This document shows positions 11,052-24,163 of a stretch of 64,000 nt of DNA, piece after piece. Under the pieces are notes generated by a model. That model had not been told where the DNA came from. It worked only from the letters and a program-made list of their open reading frames with translations, and did not search any database. The stretch spans positions 110,195,111-110,259,110 of the forward strand of contig CM061244.1 of the NCBI GenBank assembly GCA_030848705.1. The letters run 5' to 3'. Made by a program: the position numbers and the translations under genes. Each line of letters opens with the position of its first letter. Position 1 is the stretch's first letter. The DNA is from Heracleum sosnowskyi (taxonomy: Eukaryota > Streptophyta > Magnoliopsida > Apiales > Apiaceae).

Positions 11052-12517
11052 TGTTATAGCCAAAATTCGATATCAGGTTTTTAGAGAAGATTCGGGTCAA
11101 GTAATAATAAATTAGGGATATCCAGGGTGTAATTAGGGATTGAACTAGTACAACGGAGTCTCAAGGCTTGTCCTCATAGGGGTGAGGGCGCGCCCTCCGG
11201 CCGTCCAACCCTTGAGGACGCGTCCTCTTGGTATGGATTAACAACTTGACAGAATAACGACTAGATTGACTTGGGATTAGCATATGGAAGACTTAGGGCT
11301 TGCCCTCATAGGGGTGAGGATGCGATCCTTTAGACCGTCCACCCTTTGAGGACGCGCCCTCATGGTAATGACAGCTTGATGGATGATTTGACAAAGGATA
11401 ACAACTATATTGACATAGCATGACATGAGGAAGATTCAGAACTTGTCCTCTTAGGGGATAGGGTGTGCCCTTTTGGCCATCTAACCCCTAAGGACGCGTC
11501 CTCTCGGTGTGGACTGACAACTCTACATGAATGGAAGACTTGACGGAGAATAATAACTTCATTTGACACAAGGAAGACTTAGGGCTTGTCCTCATGAGGA
11601 TGAGGGTGCGCCCTTTAGGTCGTCCACCCCTTGAGGGCGCGTCCTCTTGGTTTGAATTTGTAAACTTGATAATGAAGGATGGTTCCCTTGGCTTGGTATT
11701 GGCAAAATATTGAAGAATTCCCTCCTAGGATGTGCCCTAGGAGGGGGATGTCCGTGGCTGAAGGCCTCCTCCTGTATTCAATGGGCGCGCCCTCATTGGG
11801 GATGTGGGGTTAATCTTGGTGTGTGCTTTGGGAGCTCTGTTCCTGTACTCAATGGGCGCGTCCTCATTGGGGAACTTTGGAGTAATCCTGCACTTTGCAC
11901 CCAAACACTTGGGATCACTTGTCCTGCTATCTGGTGGGTGCTTCTCATTCGGGGGACAAGGATGCGTCTAGCATTTAAGGTAAGTCATGGCTATACCTGC
12001 GTCTATGAATTAAGGAAATAGCTGGTAATGGATAGGACTAGTCCTCGACGGGGGAAGTTTCCTTATCCATGAAGTCCTGACGTCATAGACGAGCCTTGGG
12101 CCTTTGTGACTAGGCCTTATCGTTAGACATTCCTAAAGTGAGCTAAAAATTCTAAGTAAGGAAAGATATGGAAGTCCTACGTTCAAGTAAGGAAATATAT
12201 GGAAGTCCTACGTCTAAGTAAGGAAGGCGGTGGAAGATTTTGACTGGACCTTGAAGATCAGAGACCAAGCCCATGGAGGAAACTTCCTCCCCAAGAACTA
12301 CGTTGGCTTGATTCCCTATATAAGGGATACGTAGGCACATTGTAAGGGGTTGGAAGCGAGAGCTCTGAGGCAGCCACCACTAACCCTAAGCAATCTCAGC
12401 CACCAATTACACACAACCACCATACTCCGGTGAATTCACCACCAAGAACCACCGTTGTAGATCTTGATTCCGGCGACGAACCTCAAACTTTGTTAATACC
12501 AAATTCCTCCGTTAACA
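11052..12517 (+). repeat. 3' LTR (1466 bp)
   Basis: Same length and ends as 4673-6138. The three differences I can see are G for A in AGGGCTTGCC, A for G in GACATGAGG, and A for G in CAGAACTTG. Followed by the target copy CCAAT. Confidence 0.93.
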
Positions 12518-12674
12518 CCAATCTCTTTACCAATCTCTTTACTATAGAATAAATAAAAAAATCACAGACATTCACATATGCATACATTCATGTGTATTTT
12601 ATTGTCTTTTTAAAAAAAAAAAAAAAAATTAACTTGATGCTTGTTGCTATATTATGTTTTGTGTTGTGATGAAG

Positions 12675-13430
12675 GATTGCTAAGATGCGGAAAAAGTTGT
12701 AGATTAAGATGGATTAATTATTTGAGGCCTGACCTTAAGAGGGGAATGCTTACTGAGACGGAAGAGAATCAAATTATACAACTCCATGCTTGTCTTGGCA
12801 ATAGGTCCTTGTACCTACTTCCCATATGCCTGCTTTGTCAGCGACTAAATTGTTGAGAAGTTAGACCAGCTAAATAACCGAGTACTGAATATTAATATGC
12901 TTGATTCTTTTTGCAGGGGGGCTAAGATTGCCTCTCATTTTCCTGGCCGCACTGATAATGAAATCAAGAATCACTGGAACACTCGTATCAAGAAAAGGCT
13001 AAAAGTTAATGGAGTAGACCCTGTGACGCACCAACACATTGAGCCTAAAGAGAAATCGGAGTTGATTCTTGAGACAATGCCAGAGTCCATTTCACATATT
13101 CCTGAGACCGAGCCAAAAACCAATGAGATAAATGAGATGCAATATGGAATCGACATATCATCAGATGAAACCACCATTCTCCTGAACAACTATGAAATGA
13201 TGTGTGAAAGCTTGGATGTAGTCTCATTGATGAACCAAGTAGCCAAAACATCCGCTTCTTACAGCCCTTCATTCTCTGTAGAAGAATCTTCGAGTAACCC
13301 ATCAATTGGAAAATCCTCTTGTACTCAAGGAGATTCTATACAACAATGGGTACAATCTACGCATTCCATGCTGTCGTGGGATGCATTTAATCAATTAGAA
13401 GAAGAGCTTTTCTATTTCAGAAATGGATAA
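12675..13430 (+). pseudogene. R2R3-MYB gene lacking exon 1, with altered R3 tryptophan
   Basis: Exon 2 (12675-12804) follows a CTGTGATGAAG-type acceptor and encodes GLLRCGKSCRLRWINYLRPD and LKRGMLTETEE...HACLGNR: the end of R2 and the start of R3. Exon 3 (12917-13430, after TTTTTGCAG) encodes KIASHFPGRTDNEIKNHWNT and an acidic, Ser-rich tail ending QLEEELFYFRNG. R2R3-MYBs bind DNA as transcription factors. The DLKRG...LHA.LGNR..KIA pattern suggests the MYB20/42/43/85 side of the family, weakly. At the exon junction the codon that is TGG (Trp) in the family is GGG, so LGNRW becomes LGNRG. The first exon, with most of R2, is absent from the window. A retrotransposon ends 157 bp upstream of exon 2, in what should be intron 1. 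Probably non-functional. Confidence 0.85.
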
Positions 13431-14652
13431 TTAAGATGTCCCTTTAGATAATTTAGTTCCCGTATTACTGTGTAATAATATTGTTCCACGACGTTCATGT
13501 GGTACTACACTACACTACTACCATTGACGCCAAACCATGGTATGTGATCTTAACGTTAACAACCTTACGTTTATCCAATGACAAGAGGACTTCACATATT
13601 CAATATTTGTTGCTTTCTTTTTGCTCTCTGTTCACGCTTATGAGAAATAATATCAAAATTTTGAAGAAGCATGGACTGAGCTGAGATCCGCCTAGAAGAT
13701 AGTAGCGGTCAAGTTTATAGCTCATAATGTCATCTACTTCCAACTTCAGCTCCCTAGGAATGCTCTCACTGTGTTTTTTTCTTAAGCTCTGGACTTGGAA
13801 TTGGAACGATATAATTGTTATAAATGGATAGTTTCAGTTCAGCTGAATGTTGGAGATGTTAATCATTATGGTTAGTTGGTGGACAACTTTGATGTTGTGA
13901 TTGTATGCAGGGGAGGAGCCATGTAGTAGCGAATACCCATGGCGTTCCCTGACATTATATCAGTTATCTGCAAATTTGCAATACTCATCCAGAATCATGA
14001 GATAGCACATGTTTTTGTTTTGCAAGTGGTTTAGAAATTTGCTATTTTCTAAAGTTCCTGAAACTGCTATATTTCTTTTGAAACTTTCATCAACAAAGTT
14101 GAGCACCAATTCAATTTTCTAATGAATTCTGGCTCCGGCTCCGATTGTATGGACAAATTCTTCAGTTTCTCAGGTATATAATATCTAACTAGCAATTTAT
14201 ACACAGCATATATTGCCATCATAAGGTTGTCCTCTGTTCCAATTAGTAGTTTTAGCAGCACTGCACTAATTATTACAGTATTATTTATCTTCTTCGATCT
14301 CTGCTGGCTATGCATGTTTGATTAATTATTTGTTGATTCCAAGAGCGTTATATTTAAAATTTTAAGGAATCAGGAGTGGTCTAGCAATGACAAAGCTGTA
14401 TATAGTGCTTAGAGGATGTCTAGATCAAGTTCTTGATATAATTCCCCCTTTGTTGTGCTTAGAAAATCTAATGCATTCGAAAAAGTGTACGTAACCAGAA
14501 AAGAAAAATCAAGAATACGAGAATGTCTGAACATCTTTATTTGAAAAACCGAAAGATAATCAGTAATGCACATAAATAACAATTACTGTAGTTGATATAC
14601 CGCAGAAAAGAAAATAAAGCAAGGTTACAAATTACAATCTCAACACATCAAA
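13431..14652. other. Intergenic
   Basis: 3' flank of the MYB and, from about 14520, the 3' flank of the minus-strand gene at 14653. No further gene is supported; short open frames here lack any recognisable motif. Confidence 0.5.
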
Positions 14653-15156
14653 CTAAGTTGCAGTCACATAATTATCTTGAACAAAGAACCAATCTTCGTG
14701 ATCATATTCATCACTCTTAATGTGAACATCTTCATCATATTCATCATCATCATAATCCAAGTAATCCTCATAACTATTAGCTAGACGATCAAGAATCCCA
14801 GAGGCCGAATAATCGAAACTTTTCTTAGTCTCATTGGTTGTCTGATCCACGAGTTGCCAAGACATATACCTACAATCGGTGCTCACATCGGTTGTAGACT
14901 TGAGCTTCTGTGAACCCTTGGCCTTATCTTTTGATTTACAAACCGGTTGGTCATGACATTCGCAGCACTTGGGTTTGCCACACCTGCCCGTAAACTTGGA
15001 ATGATTTGTAGGTTTAGCAGCAACCTTTACGAATAGTCCGGCTGTTGTAGGAGTATCGAACTTGTTGATTAATCTCCGTGGAGGATTGGGGTTTAATGGC
15101 GACGGAATGGGACAATAGCTACGTACCATGCCATGTTGGCGACCCTCCCTCTTCAT
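14653..15156 (-). CDS. Small conserved plant protein of unknown function (167 aa)
   Basis: Intact frame starting MKREGRQHGMVRSYCPIPSP at 15156. I chose this start, not the upstream in-frame ATG at 15318, because the latter lies above the TATA box at 15227-15218, and because MKREGRQHGMVR is the N-terminus I recall for this plant-specific family. A central Cys/His-rich stretch, TGRCGKPKCCECHDQP, followed by KSKDKAKGSQKLKS, could bind a metal (inference). The C-terminal half is acidic (DYLDYDDDEYDEDV) and ends near EDWFF. No signal peptide or membrane segment. No intron needed. A shorter paralogue lies at 3492-3911. I do not know the function. Confidence 0.8.
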   Translation of the reverse strand: MKREGRQHGMVRSYCPIPSPLNPNPPRRLINKFDTPTTAGLFVKVAAKPTNHSKFTGRCGKPKCCECHDQPVCKSKDKAKGSQKLKSTTDVSTDCRYMSWQLVDQTTNETKKSFDYSASGILDRLANSYEDYLDYDDDEYDEDVHIKSDEYDHEDWFFVQDNYVTAT

Positions 15157-15217
15157 CTTCGATATTTGATTGAGAGCTTTTGGATTGAATTTGTGATTTA
15201 AAAGATAAGAGAGGCTT

Positions 15218-15227
15218 CTATTTATAG
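15218..15227 (-). promoter_or_regulatory. TATA box of the 14653-15156 gene
   Basis: On the minus strand it reads CTATAAATAG, a near-ideal plant TATA box, with its 3' end 62 bp upstream of the ATG at 15156. This predicts a transcription start near 15190 and a short 5' UTR. Confidence 0.7.
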
Positions 15228-15905
15228 GCGATAGGGGGGGGGTCGAATTAGAGGCAGAGTTGGGAATTTTACTTGGCAAGCAAGAATGTTTGACCAAGTC
15301 AACCGGCGTATTCCGCAAGTATATGCACTTTATTGCTTCGTTATAATACAGCAGTATGGCACTAGATAATTATTGCCAATTAATCTTTTCAGTTTGAGAT
15401 TCCAACTCAGTTTGGGTTATTGACAAAATATATCAGAGATAAATACTAACTAATTTAGGATATTTGACGTTAATTAGATCATTTACTTATATTTTAATGT
15501 TTAATTAACGTTTTACATGGTATGACATAGGCAAGATATAAAATACAAGGTAAGTAAGTCAAAAATAAGGAATTGTATCAATTGGAGATGTCAAAACCAG
15601 AAGGTTACCATTGAGAATATCACATAATTAATTTAGGATATTTGATATTTGATTTCTGCTCCAATTTTTATTATTTTTAATGAAATAAAATACGGGAACA
15701 ATAGTTTGAACTTCAGATCTAAAATAATCTTAATCTTCAGATCTAATATTTTAAAATAAATATTCAATATTATATCATATAAAAAGAGAAAATTATAATC
15801 TAAAAAGGATATAAGTTAAAAGAGGTATTAGAATTGAATTTTAAAAAGTCTAAAGTAAAAAACAATTATACCTTAATAATGAGACCAATTTAATTAATAC
15901 ATAAA
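15228..15905. other. AT-rich intergenic with Helitron-type debris
   Basis: No gene. 15700-15870 shares wording with the Helitron-like body at 16000-16100 (AATATTATATCATATAAAAA and ATATAAGTTAAAAGA) but lacks ends. Confidence 0.45.
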
Positions 15906-16205
15906 TCTATACTATTAAATCCTTATATATAATAAGCGTAAGGGAGATCTTATCCAAAACTTTGGTCGGTCCTCAATACCGCCAAAACAATCTCAATCGT
16001 TGGATCTGATATTTTTAAAAATAGACGATCAAGATTATATCATATAAAAATAGAAACTATTATTTAAAAATGATATAAATCAAAGTGGGAGTATTAGTAT
16101 TAGAATTGGATTAGAAGTAATTAGAACTTAATAAAAATATCAGTTCCATTAATACTAATATTCAATTCATATTACATTAAATTAAATTAAATCCTTATCA
16201 ATCAA
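15906..16205 (+). mobile_element. Helitron-like 5' fragment
   Basis: Starts TCTATACTATTAAATCCTTA then AAGCGTAAGGGAGATCTTAT, a 5' end seen in inverse orientation near 21060-21166 and 39571-39646. It is cut on the right by another Helitron-like unit at 16206. Confidence 0.5.
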
Positions 16206-16983
16206 TCAATACTATTATATAATAGACGAAACATTAAAAGTTTGGTCGGTCGGTATGGTACGTTGTGATTTTACTTAATTGTCCTTTCTTACATTCGTGT
16301 TTTTACTTAATTAACCTTACTTATTTATAAAAAAAATATTATTAAATAATAATATTACCTATTTATAACAAATTACATTTTTCACCTAAAATACACTTTT
16401 TTTTATTTTTCTAACAAATTTCCCTAATTTTTCAAATATATCACGGGCAATTACCTTTTTTAACTAAAACATGTTAGTTTTTCTATTTTTCCTTACTAAA
16501 ACCCCTCATTTTCCAAAAATATCACGGACAAACCTTTAGTTATTTATTTTTAAACCTAATATTATAATTATTTTTTTAAAAGTTTACTTATTTTAACATG
16601 CCTACTTATTTTTCTTAACAAATGCAATTAATAAAAATATTAAAATATAAATAATCAAATACCTATTTATAACCAATTACCTTTTCAGCTAAAACACATT
16701 ATAGATTTTTTTTTAACAAAGTCCCTCATTTTCTAAATATATCACGGGAAATTGCCTTTTTCAATTTACTTTTTCTATTTTTCTCACTAAAATCCATTCT
16801 TTTTCTAAAAATATCACGGACAAACCCTTACTTATTTATTTTAAAATTTGTTTTAATTTTTTTAATTAATTAAAAGTGTTTAGCTATTTTTACATGCCTA
16901 CTTATTTTTTTAACAAATACAATTAAAAAAATAATAATAAAATAACAATTAACATTCCGTGCATCGCACGGGTTTTAAGCTAG
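16206..16983 (+). mobile_element. Complete-looking non-autonomous Helitron (778 bp)
   Basis: 5' end TCAATACTATTATATAATAG followed by ACGAAACATTAAAAGTTTGG. 3' end CCGTGCATCGCACGG hairpin, then TTTTAAG and CTAG. It is flanked by A on the left (16205) and T on the right (16984), without target duplication. These are standard Helitron terminal rules: 5' TC, 3' hairpin plus CTRR, A/T insertion. No Rep/helicase coding. Confidence 0.75.
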
Positions 16984-18142
16984 TATTATTAAAAACGAAA
17001 CATTAAAAGTTTTGGTCGGTCGGTCGGTATATGGGTCGGGCCTATCTATAATTTAAGCCAGACCTATCTATAATCAATTTATTTATAACCAATTATTTTT
17101 TTTCAGCTAAAATACATTACCTATTTTATATATTTTTCTAATCAAAACAACTCATCTTCAAAAAATAAAATAGGTAATAAATATATAAAATGGTAATATT
17201 ATTACATATTTATAATTGATTACCTTTTTTAGCAAATACACATTATATGTTCTACATTTTCTAACTAAAACAACTCATCTTCTAAACATTACACATGAAA
17301 AATAAAAATGTAATGGTAATATTGTTATATATAATTATTAATAAATAACCACTTACCTTTTTCAATTAAACACATAATCTTTTTTATTTTTTTCTAACTT
17401 AAACAACTAATTTTCTAAAAGTAACACGGGCAACATATATATAAAAAGGTAATATAATTTTATATTTTTTCAGCTAAAACATATTACCTATTTTATATAT
17501 TTTTCTAACCAAAACAATTAATCTTCTAAAAATAAAATAGGTAATATATATATATATAAAATGGTAATATTATTATATATTTATAACTGACTAGCTTTTT
17601 TTAGCAAAAACACATTATTTGTTCTACCTTTTCTAACTAAAACAACTCATCTTCTAAACATAACACATGAAAAATAATTATGTAATGGTAATATTGTTAT
17701 ATATAATAGAGCAACTAGAGGGTTGCTTGAGACAATTTATTCAGTCTGAAATTACTAAAATACCCCAATTTATTATATAATAATAATTTTGTAATGAATG
17801 CATATATTAATTACATCTAATTCATTAATCATCATTAACACGTCTATATTTATTAATCCATCATTATTAAATATAATAATTTATTAATATATTTATCTAT
17901 CTACAAATACTTAAATGATTAGAAAATTAATATATATAATTATATCTAACTCATTATTATGCAAGTATTGAGTACAAAATAATTAGTATAGTTAATGAAG
18001 ATTAGTTATTAATGATTAAAGACTTTAAAATGTATTAATAACGAAGATATTAATATGAAATAATTAGAGTAAAGGGTTGAAAAGTCATTTTACACTTTGA
18101 AGGGTATAATTGTCTTTTAACGGTGAACAAATTGGCTCAATG

Positions 18143-19081
<939 letters not shown>

Positions 19082-20097
19082 GACCACCGTAGGAGGGGGC
19101 ATGAGAGAGGGGGGGAGATTTCGGGGTGGGGTGGAGAATGCAATAATTTTCAATGAACTAAGAATTTCAATGAGTCAATTTATTCAATGCAAAATGATAA
19201 TTATACTCTCAAATTTTGAAATGACATTTTAATCTATACTATAATTATCTCATATCAATATATCTATAACTCATAAAATATGTTGAAATTAATAAAATTT
19301 ACACAATATTCTAGAACATGCACGTGCCTCGCACGGGCTATAAAGCTAGTTATTAATAAATAACCATTTACCCTTTTCATCTAAACACATAATCTTTTTT
19401 ATTTTTTTCTAACTTAAACAACTAATTTTCTAAAAGTAACACGAGCAACATATATATAAAAAGGTAATATAATTTTATATTTTCTAATTTAAACAACTAA
19501 TTTTCTAAAAATAACACGTGCAACATATATATAAATGTAATATAATTTTATATAATTGTTAATAAGTAACTAACTGTCTTTTTAAGGACATTGTCTGTTT
19601 TATATTTTTTAAGTAAAAAAACTCATATTCGAATTAAAAATAACACGGGCAAAATATAGATATAATGACAATATTATTATATTAAACTTATAAAATCCGG
19701 GTATAATATAAATTTTTATAACATACAATTTAAATAAGATAATTAATAAAAAAATAAAAGTAATAACATATGTTAAAAGAAACTCGGTACATTACAGAGC
19801 ACATATTTTGTTATTTGCACTTTAGTGACATTTAAATTTTTTAAGAGCAAATAAATACACACCGTTACATCTATTATTTAAAAATATTTTATATTTTAAT
19901 ATCTAAAATACTACTAAAGATTACGTCAACAATTTATTAAATTAAATTATTTATGTTATTAGATATATAAATCCAATTTATTATATACACATATAAATAT
20001 ATATTAAAATTTCATAAAATAATATATAATTACAAAAATCTAAATAAAAAATAATAAAATATTAAAGAAAACGTGCATCGCACGAGATATGAGCTAG

Positions 20098-21174
20098 TTA
20101 TATTAATTCATAATACATTATATCCTTATATATAACTAGTACTATTATATAAATGAGAAGACGGAGAGTGAGGTGGCGGTTCTCAGATCGCTTCGTTCTA
20201 TTTTTCTATTTTTCTCAATTTGTTGAATTAATAATATTAAAGATTCGAAAAAAATCTCAATTACCTATTAAATACTTACTAGTATTTTAATGAATTCTTC
20301 CCTTTACATCAAAAAAATATACAATTTTAATAATCTTGCCTTCAAAATATTTACTAAAATTTTGATTAGAAAATATCTCAGTTACCTATTAAGTCTTTCT
20401 TAATGGAGTAAACTAAATATACAATATTAAATTCCTACCTATAAATTTTTACTAATGAATGAAAGTAAATATACTATTTAAATTAAAATATATAATAATG
20501 GGAAAAGTAAATATTCAATTTAAATATATCCAATTAATTTTTTTTATTAGAAAATATCTCAATTGTCTTTTAAATCTTTCTTAATGCAGGAAACTAAATA
20601 TACAGTTTTAATATTTTTACCTTTAAAATTTTTACAAATGGAGAAAACCAAATATACAATGTTAATATTATACTTTATTTGGAAAGCCTAATGCTAGCAA
20701 TCTTTTAGAATATATTGATTACTTATATTGTGTTTTGAGTTCTAAACATAAGATTTAAACAATTTTACAACCCACATAACTCACAAAATAATATTTAACT
20801 TAGCGATGGTTTCACAATTTTTTTCCAACTTAAAACTACACTGGACTAAGGAAAAAAATGAAATGACGAATTTTAACAATAGTTATATTAATTCAACTTA
20901 GGAATATAATTAAAATAAAGAAAATCTTCTATAGACCAATAATCAAATAAACCTACCCAACTTAGAATTTGAACTTACGAATTTTTATATTGAGAATTAT
21001 AGTCAACTTAGAAAATCTAATCATATTTAATTTATATTATTAAAATAATTTTTTTTAATATTAGATCTATTGGTTCTCATTCATCCATTTTAAGATCAAC
21101 GGTCCATGTTGATTTGGTAGTATAGGACCAAAATTTTGGATAAGATCTCTCTTACGCTTCTATACTATCTATAA
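20098..21174. mobile_element. Helitron-type debris, partly minus strand
   Basis: 20133 begins CTAGTACTATTATATAAATG, a variant 5' region. 21060-21166 is the reverse complement of the 5' end seen at 15906 (GGATAAGATCTCTCTTACGC), so a minus-strand unit starts near 21166. No matching 3' hairpin was found for it. The body is AT-rich with no gene. Confidence 0.45.
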
Positions 21175-22490
21175 TCTGTACTATATTATTAAAGACGAAA
21201 CATTAAAAGTTTTGGTCGGTCGGTCGGTATTTGGGTCGGGCCTATCTATAATTTGGGTCGGGCCTATCTATAATCAATTTATTTATAACCAATTATTTTT
21301 TTCAGCTAAAACACATTACCTATTTTATATATTTTTTTAACCAAAACAACTCATATTCTAAAAATAAAATCTATCAATACTATTATATAATAGACGAAAC
21401 ATTAAAAGTTTGGTTGGTCGGTATGGTACGTTGTGATTTTACTTAATTGTCCTTAACTGTATTTCGTGTTTTTACTTAATTAACCTTACTTATTTATAGA
21501 AATATATTATTAAATAATAATATTACCTATTTATAACCAATTATCTTTTTTCCCTAAAATATATTATTTTTTCTAACAAATTCCCCTACTTTTTCAAACA
21601 TGGCAATTACCATTTTTTACTAAAACATGTTAGTTTTTCTATTTTACCTTACTAAAACCCCTCTTTTTCCAAAAACATCACGGACAAACCTTTAGTTATT
21701 TATCTTTAAACCTATAATATTATAATTATTTTTTAAAAGTTTACCTATTTTAACATGTCTACTTATTTTTCTTAACAAATGCAATCACTAAGAATATTAA
21801 AATATAAATAATCAAATACCTATTTATAACCAATTACTCTAAAACCTATAATCAATTTAGATATTTTTTATATTTTTTATATATTTTATATAATCACATT
21901 AACTATTTTATATATTTTTTTAACCAAAACAACTCATATTCTAAAAATAAAATTTATCAATACTATTAGATAATAGACGAAACATTAAAAGTTTGGTTGG
22001 TCGGCATGGTACATTGTGATTTTACTTAATTGCCCTTAACTGTATTTCGTGTTTTTACTTAATTAACCTTACTTATTTATAGAAATATATTATTAAATAA
22101 TAATATTACCTATTTATAACCAATTACCCTTTTTCCCTAAAATACATTATTTTTTCTAACAAATTCCCCTACTTTTTCAAACATGGCAATTACATTTTTT
22201 AACTAAAACATGTTAGTTTTTCTATTTTTCATTACTAAAATCCCCCATTTTCCAAAAATATCACGGACAAACCATTAGTTATTTATTTTTAAACTTGTAA
22301 TATTATAATTATTTTTTAAAAGTTTACATATTTTAACATGTCTACTTATTTTTCTTAACAAATACAATCACTAAGAATATTAAAATATAAATAATCAAAT
22401 ACCTATTTATAACCAATTACTCTAAAACACATTATAGATTTTTTTTTTCTAACAAATTCCCTTCTTTTCTAAATATATAACGGGAAATAC
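21175..22490 (+). mobile_element. Helitron-like array with a 583-bp tandem duplication
   Basis: Three successive 5' ends: TCTGTACTATATTATTAAAG (21175), TCAATACTATTATATAATAG (21374) and TCAATACTATTAGATAATAG (21957). The last two are preceded by the same CAACTCATATTCTAAAAATA flank, so the block was duplicated with a 583-bp period. No 3' hairpin end is present before the copia sequence begins near 22490. Confidence 0.6.
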
Positions 22491-22965
22491 TGGCTTCCAT
22501 GCTTTGTGTAGTCTGTCAACCCATGTGCTCTGACATCGCTGTCTTTTTCACAAGTACAGAGAGTATCCGTAGAAGCTATCTGAGTTGTATCCGTTGATGG
22601 ATTCTTGATCAACCAATACTGCTATCCGTAGACAGTACAATGTCCATATCCGTAGAAGGCTAGTCAAGCTATCTGTAGACAGTCAATTTCATGTATGCAA
22701 AATTACAAGGCATCGACTATATACAATTCGCCTCCCTATTCTACATATCTATTGATAGTCAACACGACTCAATTAACCTATCAAGACTACTTCAACTTCA
22801 ACATCAGAAATACACGAGCATGTTACATTTGGTCTTATCCGTAGATAAGCTACCCATCAACTGATACTGCAATGGCAAACTATTTGTTGATGGCTACATT
22901 TACTTGTACAATTTTTACTAAGTCAATTTGGTTAGAATCAAGAAACAACATAGTTCCTAACAGGG
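22491..22965 (+). other. Stretch with repeated ATCCGTAG motif
   Basis: No protein-coding frame. TATCCGTAGA and close variants recur at about 22566, 22622, 22650, 22671 and 22848, mixed with CATCAACTGATAC/TTGTTGATGG. I cannot tell whether this is copia sequence or a separate repeat. Confidence 0.4.
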
Positions 22966-23454
22966 TTCAACCTGGTTGGTTATACAGATTCTGATTATGC
23001 TGGATGCAGAATTGACAGGAAGAGCACTTTAGGGAGCTGCCAATTCTTAGGTCAAAGGTTAGTATCCTGGTTCAGTAAGAAACAACAATCCACAGCAACA
23101 TCTACAGCTGAGGCTGAATATATTGCTGATGGAAGCTGCTGTGCTCAATTGCTTTGGATTAGAAATCAACTTATGGATTATGGACTAGTGTTGGAGCACA
23201 TTCCCCTGATGTGTGACAATACTAGTGCAATATCCATTGTTGCCAATCCTGTTAATCATTCTACTACAAAGCACATTGAGATAAGGTACCATTTCATTAG
23301 GGAACATGCTGCAAATGGTACTATAGTAGTCTCTTATGTTCCAACTGAGAAACAATTAGCTGACATATTTACTAAACCCCTAAATGAAGCCGTCTTCAAC
23401 AGACTAGTGAGTGAAATTGGAATGCTCAATCCTTCATTTAGTAGTTCTAAGTAA
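22966..23454 (+). pseudogene. copia RNase H, C-terminal end of pol
   Basis: The open frame reads FNLVGYTDSDYAGCRIDRKS, then TLGSCQFLG...VSWFSKKQQSTATSTAEAEY and ends near EKQLADIFTKPL. These are the standard copia RNase H blocks: the first Asp in DSDYAG, the Glu in STAEAEY, and the KHIEIRYHFIRE and ADIFTKPL blocks. RNase H removes the RNA strand during cDNA synthesis. The frame is intact but starts mid-domain: an in-frame TAG at 22951 precedes it and RT is absent, so it is a remnant. Confidence 0.9.
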
Positions 23455-23639
23455 TTATGCTAGTTAATTGTTGCAGCAGTAAATTTTCACTGTATTTAAA
23501 TGCACTATTTGATTGGAGTGAAAATTAGCTGAGATATGATTTATAAATATTTCAGTATTTTACTGCATATTTTTCAAATCATATTTATTTGTGAAGTTAT
23601 GAGCTTTTAAGACATCTCTATATAGGTGATTTTGAGAGT

Positions 23640-24050
23640 TCACGACTTAGTTCAAATTAAACAGACTTATATCGCATACTGTTAAAACTGTGAGACTTCG
23701 CGATATAGTTCATTTCTTGAGTTTGCGATCTACTTAGTGGACTTCGCGACACAGAATAACTATATCGACAAGTCTCCACATATTAACAAAATTTTGATTT
23801 AAATTGATTTTATTTCAAAATTTTGATATATGTCTGACAAATTGTTTGAAATTCCAAAAAGAGAGTTCTCGACAGGGTATTTATACTATATCGCAAAGTC
23901 TCCTCATACTTTCTACCTTTCAGACTTTGCGACATAGCTCATTTCTGGACTTTGCGATCTACTTTGCAAGACTTCGCGATACAGTCTATTTTGAGACTTC
24001 ACGACATCAAAATAGTCTGTACAAATTCATGTCTCTATATCGCACTGTCT
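23640..24050 (+). repeat. Array of GACTTCGCGATATAG-type motifs
   Basis: Variants of (A)GACTTCGCGA and CTTTGCGAYMTA recur about every 30-60 bp between pol and the envelope-like region. The reverse-complement motif (TATATCGTGAAGTC) is arrayed in the 3' LTR of the same element at 36300-36600. Confidence 0.7.
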
Positions 24051-24056
24051 CAATCA

Positions 24057-24065
24057 TATAAATAC
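24057..24065 (+). promoter_or_regulatory. Candidate internal TATA box for the envelope-like gene
   Basis: TATAAATAC lies 107 bp before the ATG at 24164, followed by a pyrimidine-rich leader (CTTCTTCTCTCTTCTTCAAT). This suggests a separate promoter for the downstream gene, but a spliced transcript from the LTR is an equally possible route. Confidence 0.4.
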
Positions 24066-24163
24066 TTTTTGCAAACACTTCATCTTTTCATCTTGTAGAT
24101 TACTCTCAATTCTTAAACCTAATCTCAAAACTTCTTCTCTCTTCTTCAATCTAAATCTTAGCA

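Larger units (their letters stand above)
4673..12517 (+). mobile_element. Young non-autonomous LTR retrotransposon with captured gene
   Basis: Two 1466-bp LTRs (4673-6138 and 11052-12517) with TGTTA...TAACA ends flank a 4.9-kb interior. A perfect 5-bp target duplication, CCAAT, lies at 4668-4672 and 12518-12522. I count three LTR differences, all A/G, so insertion is recent. The interior has a PBS at 6142, a broken gag (6193-7061), no protease, RT or integrase, an antisense host-gene fragment (8982-9508), and a PPT just before the 3' LTR. About 30 variants of a palindromic AGGACGCGTCCT / GGGCGCGCCCT motif are scattered through LTRs and interior. It must use another element's enzymes to move. 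Gypsy affiliation is inferred from PBS type and the Arg-rich gag. Confidence 0.9.
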
